Positions 59,486 to 64,000 of a stretch of DNA of 64,000 nucleotides are shown here, piece after piece; the stretch's first letter is position 1; every line of letters starts with the position of its first letter. The position numbers and the translations under genes are program-made. Origin of the DNA: Ktedonosporobacter rubrisoli (GTDB lineage: Bacteria > Chloroflexota > Ktedonobacteria > Ktedonobacterales > Ktedonobacteraceae). The stretch spans positions 5,456,001 to 5,520,000 of the forward strand of contig NZ_CP035758.1 of assembly GCF_004208415.1 (NCBI RefSeq), in the 5' to 3' direction. The notes below the pieces were generated by a model. The model was not told the origin of the DNA, made no database searches, and saw only the letters and a list, made by a program, of their open reading frames with translations.

Positions 59486-61129
59486 TTATAGGGCCAGGCT
59501 CTTTTCGGCATAATATGAATAATTGCCAGGATACAGGCGTACCTTTCCATCGACGCCAATGGCAATTGTCTTCGTCGTGATGCGATCAAGAAAGTAGCGA
59601 TCATGCGAGATGGCCAGAACCGTGCCCTCAAATTCTTCAAGGGCCTCTTCCAGCACTTCAATCGAGGCGATATCTAGATTATTCGTCGGCTCGTCAAGCA
59701 GCAGGAAATTTGCCTCGGTCAACATCAGGCGCGCAAGCTGCAAACGGCTCTTCTCTCCGCCGCTCATACTCCCAATCATGGTATGCATGTCATTGTAGGA
59801 AAAGAGCAGGCGACTCAAAAAGGCCACGGCCTGCGGCTCGGTCATCTTCTTTAAGCGGCGCACAAAATCCAGCGGTGTGCTCTCGAAGGGCAAGGTTTCC
59901 TGCTCCTGGGCGTAGTAGCCGCTCACCACGCTGGCTCCGATCTTAACGAAACCGCTGCTAGCCGGCAAGAGGCCCAGCATAGTCTTGAGCAGTGTGGTTT
60001 TGCCACTGCCATTGGCTCCGACGACGCCGATACGCTCACCATAGAGTACGGTCAGATCAAAAGGCTCAAACAGGACATAGCCATCTATAGCCTTGCTCAA
60101 GCCCTGCACTTCAAGCACTTTCTTGCCGCTGCGTTCGGCCTCCAGATCGACTTTAATCCTATCGCGCTCCAGCACAGGCCTATCGACAGCATCCTGTTTG
60201 GCCTTCTCGACGCGCTTCGCCATGTATTGGGCTCTCGTCGCAAAGTCGCTATTTAGTTTTGCCCAGGTCTTCAGGCGATACATGCTTGCTTCCAGGCGTT
60301 TGATCTCTTTCTGCTGGATGGTAAATTGCTCCTGCTGCTTGAGCAGCTGGCGCATACGCTCTTCGGCATAGTAGCTATAGTTGCCCGCGTAGGGCTGGAT
60401 CTGGCCATCTTCCAAGGCAAAGATCTTCTTGACGGCCCTATCCAGCAGGTGACGATCATGCGAGATGATCATCACGGTGCCGGGGTAATTCTGGATATAT
60501 TGCTCCAACCAGGCTTTGGCTCGCATATCCAGGTGATTATCAGGTTCATCAAGCAAGAGCAAATCAGGCGTTTGCAGCAAGATACGCGCAAGATTGACGA
60601 GCTTCTTCTCACCGCCGCTGAGCGAGCTAAGAGGGAGCTGATGCTCACTTTCGGCAAAGCCTAATCCGCTCAAGACAGCCGCCGCGCGGTGTTCAAGCGT
60701 ATAGCCTCCCAGAGCCTCATAGCGCTCCTGTACTTTGCTATACTCATCAAGCACGGCGCTCATGCTTTCAGGATCGGCGGCTATCTCGGGATCGGCCATC
60801 TTAGCTTCGAGCTCTTTAAGGCGCTCGGCCAGGCTTACCAGTTCCTCGGATACTTCCGAAACTGCCTCGAAGATGCTCTTTGGCAGCATCGCCGCATCGA
60901 TCTCCTGTACAAGGTAGCCAATTGTCAGATTGCGCCGCCGCGTAACTGTGCCAGCGCTGGCCGTCTCCAGGCCCAGGGCCAGTTTGAACAGCGTTGACTT
61001 GCCGCTGCCATTCTCGCCGACCAGGCCAATACGCTCGCCCTCTTCAATCTCCAAATCTACGTCTTTAAAGACCTGATTACCGCCAAAATCTTTGCTGACA
61101 TGCGAAAAACTTAGAATACTATGTGGCAT
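59486..61129 (-). CDS. ABC-F family ATP-binding cassette protein
   Basis: A 547-residue protein with two ABC domains and no membrane helices. Domain 1: GLVGENGSGKSTLFKLA, LSGGEKKLVNLARIL, LLLLDEPDNHLD. Domain 2: GVVGANGSGKTTLLKTML, MSGGEKSRLQLARLM, LLLDEPTNNLDI. Between them lies the arginine/lysine-rich linker (about 240-310) that reaches into the ribosome. ABC-F proteins act on translating ribosomes; some give antibiotic resistance, others are translation factors like EttA/Uup. Which subgroup this is cannot be settled by eye. The APH-like gene follows 42 bases later. The long 5' region contains a hairpin. Confidence 0.9.
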   Translation of the reverse strand: MPHSILSFSHVSKDFGGNQVFKDVDLEIEEGERIGLVGENGSGKSTLFKLALGLETASAGTVTRRRNLTIGYLVQEIDAAMLPKSIFEAVSEVSEELVSLAERLKELEAKMADPEIAADPESMSAVLDEYSKVQERYEALGGYTLEHRAAAVLSGLGFAESEHQLPLSSLSGGEKKLVNLARILLQTPDLLLLDEPDNHLDMRAKAWLEQYIQNYPGTVMIISHDRHLLDRAVKKIFALEDGQIQPYAGNYSYYAEERMRQLLKQQEQFTIQQKEIKRLEASMYRLKTWAKLNSDFATRAQYMAKRVEKAKQDAVDRPVLERDRIKVDLEAERSGKKVLEVQGLSKAIDGYVLFEPFDLTVLYGERIGVVGANGSGKTTLLKTMLGLLPASSGFVKIGASVVSGYYAQEQETLPFESTPLDFVRRLKKMTEPQAVAFLSRLLFSYNDMHTMIGSMSGGEKSRLQLARLMLTEANFLLLDEPTNNLDIASIEVLEEALEEFEGTVLAISHDRYFLDRITTKTIAIGVDGKVRLYPGNYSYYAEKSLAL

Positions 61130-61733
61130 ATGTGCTCACTCTCCTTTTCCTTTATCGGGACCAGCCTGCGGGGAGAGAAGACCTGCCATCCAGGGAAGAT
61201 TATCTCTCCCTTCCGACCCTCTTCCTTCCAGGGCTGCTACGGCGCGAGAGGTCTCGATGACAAAGCAAAGCGGCAAAGCTTACACAGCGGAATAGAGCGG
61301 AAGAGGGTCAAACCTGACGCAGCACGCGTTACGCAGTGAAGAAGTGCGCATCCTGCCGACGTCCAAAAAAAGGGAAAAGAAGGGGAGCAAAGGAGCCAGG
61401 GAAAAAGCAGCTCGAATTGCATAGCAGTCGTGCCCTTATTCCCGACAGCGCGGGTAAGGACGACATACAGTTCGACGCTACTTTTCGCCGCATAAGCAGA
61501 AGCGCCAGGCTTATGCGGCCATGCCATGTGACATGTATTTATGTGGAATATCAACGACCTGCTGATAATCTGCCAGATCGATTATATAGTGGCTCATGTG
61601 TTGAGGATAGCATAGTCTCAGGTCGCGAGTCAAGATCCGATCTTCAGTTCAATTTGTCTGATTGCACCGATGCAGGCCACTCCAGGAAGAAAGCTAACAA
61701 CGATGGTAACCAATAGAAAAGCTCAGGCCGTAT
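61130..61733. other. 604-base region without a convincing gene; ABC-F leader hairpin
   Basis: Open frames here are short and have unlikely compositions (Arg/Lys/Pro/Ser rich), and none has a ribosome binding site with a fitting start. Within the ABC-F 5' leader GGGAGAGA (61171-61178) is perfectly inverted at 61203-61210, a stem around a 24-base loop that could be an attenuator. The remaining 500 bases between the ABC-F start and the tetR end hold nothing I recognise. Confidence 0.4.
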
Positions 61734-62414
61734 TTACGGCGCAGTGTCGGCAGAATCGAGCATTATGCCGTTCACAATGAAATTAATTATTTGTTCGCGC
61801 ATATACGCACGCCCGGAAACAGAGGAATAGTCTCTCTCCGGTAGCGCTTGCTGATATAAAGGGAGCATAGTAGGATAGGACCAGCAGATCTGTATCATTA
61901 GCAGCGGTAGCGCCGTTACATCGAGATCGGGCCGCAGCAGACCAGCCTTGCGCGCCCTCGCGAAGATCGCTTCCATTTGCCTGATATCATTTGGCTCAAA
62001 TTGTGAGATGATCTTTTCCATGGTCTGCCAGCCTTCGGCATGCTCCCAGAGGATGATGCGCATGATACGCGGATGCTCTTGCATGTAGTCGATCATCGTT
62101 CCAACTGCAGTTTTGAGCAAGGCCCTGAATTTATCGGCCTCCACGAGCATGCTTTCGTCCTCAAGCAAGCGGGTATAGACGCCTCTCTGTAGCGCGCTTA
62201 CTTCACTATCGGCGCGCCTGAGCACTTCAACGTAGAGACCAAGCTTATCGCCGAAGTAACGAAAGATCAGGGTCTTGTTGTAGCCCGAAACTTCAGCAAT
62301 CGTATCGACGCGCGCACCATCATAGCCATGTTCGGCAAAGACAGCTTCGGCCGCCGCGAGAATGGCCGCGCGCGTCTTCTCGCTCCTCCGCTTGCCTGTT
62401 TCCGGCATCTCCAT
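61734..62414 (-). CDS. TetR/AcrR-family transcriptional regulator
   Basis: About 226 residues. The N-terminal DNA-binding part reads KTRAAILAAAEAVFAEHGYDG, then VDTIAEVSGYNKTLIFRYFGDK, the TetR helix-turn-helix. The rest (about 60-220) is a helical ligand and dimerisation domain (TetR_C, seen as MIDYMQEHPRIMRIILWEHAEGW with key residues in that helix). The start at 62414 (ATGGAGATG) has GGAGAGGAG immediately upstream; the frame extends 18 codons further but through the operator. Its own promoter and palindrome show autoregulation. It precedes a gap, so other targets, perhaps the divergent or neighbouring UPF0261 pair, are not certain. Confidence 0.88.
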   Translation of the reverse strand: MEMPETGKRRSEKTRAAILAAAEAVFAEHGYDGARVDTIAEVSGYNKTLIFRYFGDKLGLYVEVLRRADSEVSALQRGVYTRLLEDESMLVEADKFRALLKTAVGTMIDYMQEHPRIMRIILWEHAEGWQTMEKIISQFEPNDIRQMEAIFARARKAGLLRPDLDVTALPLLMIQICWSYPTMLPLYQQALPERDYSSVSGRAYMREQIINFIVNGIMLDSADTAP

Positions 62415-62433
62415 TCTCCTCTCCTCTCCTATT

Positions 62434-62479
62434 GTAACCAGATAGTTACGATTATAGCGAGAGAGCATAGATGTGTCAA
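62434..62479 (-). promoter_or_regulatory. Consensus promoter and TetR-type operator of the tetR gene
   Basis: On the minus strand: TTGACA (62474-62479), exactly 17 bases, TATAAT (62451-62456), a perfect consensus promoter. Just downstream lies GTAAC-CAGATA-GTTAC (62434-62449), an inverted repeat with 5-base arms covering the transcript start. This is the classical layout for a TetR-family self-repressor. Confidence 0.8.
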
Positions 62480-62545
62480 GGAAAACGTAAGGAGAGGCAG
62501 CCAGCGAGCAAGCAAAATATGCAGCCTGCTCGCCGACGATACAAT

Positions 62546-63370
62546 TTAGCTATGCTTGATCTGTTTAAAGCGGCGCGTATTCTCAGTAATTGCCACTTCT
62601 GTAGGAAGGCGCTCCATACTGGATGCTCCGAAGAAGCCCACCACGCCGCGCGTACGTTGTAGCACATAAGCTGCGTCTTCGGGCTCGGCGATCGGGCCAC
62701 CATGGCAAAGCACAAGAATATCCGATTTCACCTGCTTAGCGGCATCATGCATGGCCTGGACTCGCTTCACGGCCTCATCCAGAGTGAGCGCCGTATGTGC
62801 TCCTATTGAGCCCTTGGTAGTCAGGCCCATATGTGGCACCAGAACATCGGCCCCGGCCTGAGCCATAGCGCGCGCCTCCTCTTCGTTGAAGACATAAGGC
62901 GCTGTGAGCAAATCCAGCTCATGAGCCTGGCGGATCATATCGACTTCAAGTCCAAAGCCCATTCCGGTTTCCTCAAGATTCTGCCGGAACACACCGTCCA
63001 TCAGACCAACTGTCGGAAAGTTCTGCACGCCAGCAAAGCCCATCTCTTTGAGCTGCTTTAAGAAATAGGGCATCACTCTGAACGGATCGGTCCCACACAC
63101 GCCGGCCAGCACCGGCGTCAGTTTGACAACTGGCAGCACCTCATTAGCCATCTCTACGACAATTGCATTGGCATCGCCATAAGGGAGCAAGCCTGCCAGC
63201 GAACCTCGCCCGGCCATGCGATAGCGACCGGAATTATAGATGATGATCAGGTCAACCCCGCCGGCCTCGACACATTTGGCCGAAAGACCTGTACCAGCCC
63301 CCGCCCCGATAATGACGCCTCCCTTGCTCACTGTAGCCTGCAGCCGGTCTAGAGCTTCTTTTCTGTTCAC
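62546..63370 (-). CDS. TIM-barrel protein, phosphoenolpyruvate hydrolase-like family
   Basis: A 274-residue TIM barrel of the PF09370-type group (called phosphoenolpyruvate hydrolase-like or signal transduction TIM barrel). Features: GGVIIGAGAGTGLSAKCVEAGG, IIIYNSGRYRMAGRGSLAGLLPYG, PVLAGVCGTDPF, FAGVQNFPTVGLMDG and VLVPHMGLTTKGSIGA. The chemistry of the family is not firmly known. The GTG start at 63370 overlaps the stop of the UPF0261 gene (GTGA), so they are translationally coupled. The same two domains, in the same order, make up the plant resistance protein Tm-1. Confidence 0.86.
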   Translation of the reverse strand: MNRKEALDRLQATVSKGGVIIGAGAGTGLSAKCVEAGGVDLIIIYNSGRYRMAGRGSLAGLLPYGDANAIVVEMANEVLPVVKLTPVLAGVCGTDPFRVMPYFLKQLKEMGFAGVQNFPTVGLMDGVFRQNLEETGMGFGLEVDMIRQAHELDLLTAPYVFNEEEARAMAQAGADVLVPHMGLTTKGSIGAHTALTLDEAVKRVQAMHDAAKQVKSDILVLCHGGPIAEPEDAAYVLQRTRGVVGFFGASSMERLPTEVAITENTRRFKQIKHS

Positions 63371-64000
63371 TTGCTACCTCCTGTTTGCTGCGCCTGTCCC
63401 GCGCGCTCATGAATATACATGATCAGGCGCTGGGCCATAGCCTGGGCAAAACGTGGATCATTGATATCCATATCCAGCTCATGAATTTCAATACTTGACT
63501 TCAAACCACCCTTGAGCTCATTGATTAAGGCTTGATCGGCATCGGGATCGTAGAAGGCCTGCCCCTGGATATCGATCAGGGAAACGCCGCGCAAGGGAAT
63601 AAACAGGGCTACCGGCCCTTTAGCCTGATTCAGCTTCTGGGCGATAATATGGCCTAGCTTTGCACATTCGGCAGGCGTGGTACGCATCAAAGTAACCGTG
63701 GGATTGTGCTTATAGAGCTTGCGGTGACGAAACTTCTCGGGCACGCTCTCCAGCGGCCCAAAATTCACCATATCCAAGGCGCCCAGAGAGACAACCTGGG
63801 GAAGAGCATGCTTGCCCGCCGCTTCCAGGCGATCGGGTCCCGCGCTCAATACACCGCCAACCAGTTCATCGGCCAGCTCGGTAGTCGTGATATCCAGAAC
63901 CCCGGCCAGGAATCCGCCGTTAACAAGAGCTTCCATCGATCTGCCTCCCGTGCCGGTTGCATGGAAGACGAGCACCTCATAGCCGCGCTCCTCCAGATAT
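63367..64000 (-). CDS. Tm-1-like ATP-binding (UPF0261) protein, C-terminal part (cut by window edge)
   Basis: The last 211 codons of a UPF0261 protein that continues past the right edge. Seen are EERGYEVLVFHATGTGGRSME, GGFLAGVLDITTTELADELVGG, LPQVVSLGALDMVNFGP and FIPLRGVSLIDIQGQAFYDPDAD, all characteristic of this family. The fold is related to Rossmann-type ATP-binding domains; the plant homologue Tm-1 binds ATP and the tobamovirus helicase. The C-terminal tail ends QAQQTGGSK. Function in bacteria is unknown. It is coupled to the TIM-barrel gene that follows. Confidence 0.87.
   Translation of the reverse strand, partial: YLEERGYEVLVFHATGTGGRSMEALVNGGFLAGVLDITTTELADELVGGVLSAGPDRLEAAGKHALPQVVSLGALDMVNFGPLESVPEKFRHRKLYKHNPTVTLMRTTPAECAKLGHIIAQKLNQAKGPVALFIPLRGVSLIDIQGQAFYDPDADQALINELKGGLKSSIEIHELDMDINDPRFAQAMAQRLIMYIHERAGQAQQTGGSK

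Noticed and set aside
61336..61716. 126-codon open frame between the ABC-F and tetR genes
   Set aside because: No ribosome binding site, a very basic N-terminus and no pattern of a folded protein; kept as empty space.
1..64000. CRISPR arrays, tRNA genes, insertion sequences or prophage genes
   Set aside because: No regularly spaced repeats, no cloverleaf-type sequence with a TTC-containing T arm, and no transposase, integrase or phage protein was seen on reading the window.

Overview
The window looks like a chromosomal segment of a Gram-positive-type soil or compost bacterium of the phylum Chloroflexota, most likely class Ktedonobacteria. This is an inference. It rests on moderate-to-high GC, Shine-Dalgarno-led operons, Ser/Thr kinases with an HQD catalytic loop, a CydDC/CydAB block under a PadR regulator, and a dense set of sugar ABC systems each with its own regulator. 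No tRNA, rRNA, CRISPR array, insertion sequence or phage gene was seen.

Layout. 1-2.6 kb (minus): a rhamnose block, deoR regulator, L-rhamnose isomerase, rhamnulokinase (cut by the window edge). 2.7-9.2 kb (plus): padR-cydA-cydB-cydD-cydC, cytochrome bd oxidase and its assembly exporter. 9.4-12.6 kb (plus): a DUF899 thioredoxin-like protein, a small GGQ release-factor-like protein and a membrane-anchored alpha/beta hydrolase. 12.8-16.7 kb (minus): cobalamin salvage (cobC-like phosphatase, cobS, cobU) and a btuF-type lipoprotein preceded by a clear cobalamin riboswitch. 17.2-20.7 kb (plus): iolE-like and iolC-like enzymes, a LacI regulator and L-rhamnose mutarotase. 21-24.8 kb (plus): two tandem membrane Ser/Thr kinases with a shared ectodomain. 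25.1-26.5 kb: a frameshifted MFS transporter. 26.7-31 kb (plus): a four-gene sulfur operon, ArsR-rhodanese, cysteine desulfurase, rhodanese-metallo-beta-lactamase and MFS transporter, with a promoter/operator that can be read directly. 31.3-34.6 kb (minus): ECF sigma factor, membrane anti-sigma-like protein and an ABC-2 exporter. 34.8-36.3 kb (minus): an Lnt-like N-acyltransferase.

36.6-54 kb is a carbohydrate region with two full ribose/rhamnose-type ABC importers. The first (minus: PfkB kinase, ferritin-like diiron protein, binding protein, ATPase, two permeases) is divergent from a GntR regulator and a Gfo/Idh/MocA dehydrogenase. The second (plus: ATPase, permease, binding protein) is divergent from a LacI regulator and an L-fucose/L-arabinose-isomerase-family enzyme. 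A cytidylate-kinase-like gene lies between them. 54-64 kb holds a tartrate/D-malate-type dehydrogenase, an isoprenylcysteine-methyltransferase-like membrane protein, an ACS-family MFS transporter, an APH-type phosphotransferase next to an ABC-F protein, and a self-regulated TetR gene. It ends in a pair of genes (UPF0261 and a TIM barrel) whose order matches the two halves of the plant Tm-1 protein.

Several gene starts were moved from the longest open frame to ATG/GTG codons with good ribosome binding sites or 4-base overlaps (cydB, cydC, the hydrolase, kinase 2, both MFS genes, two sugar permeases, tetR). Family names come from motifs read in the sequence and remembered family features; no database search was possible.
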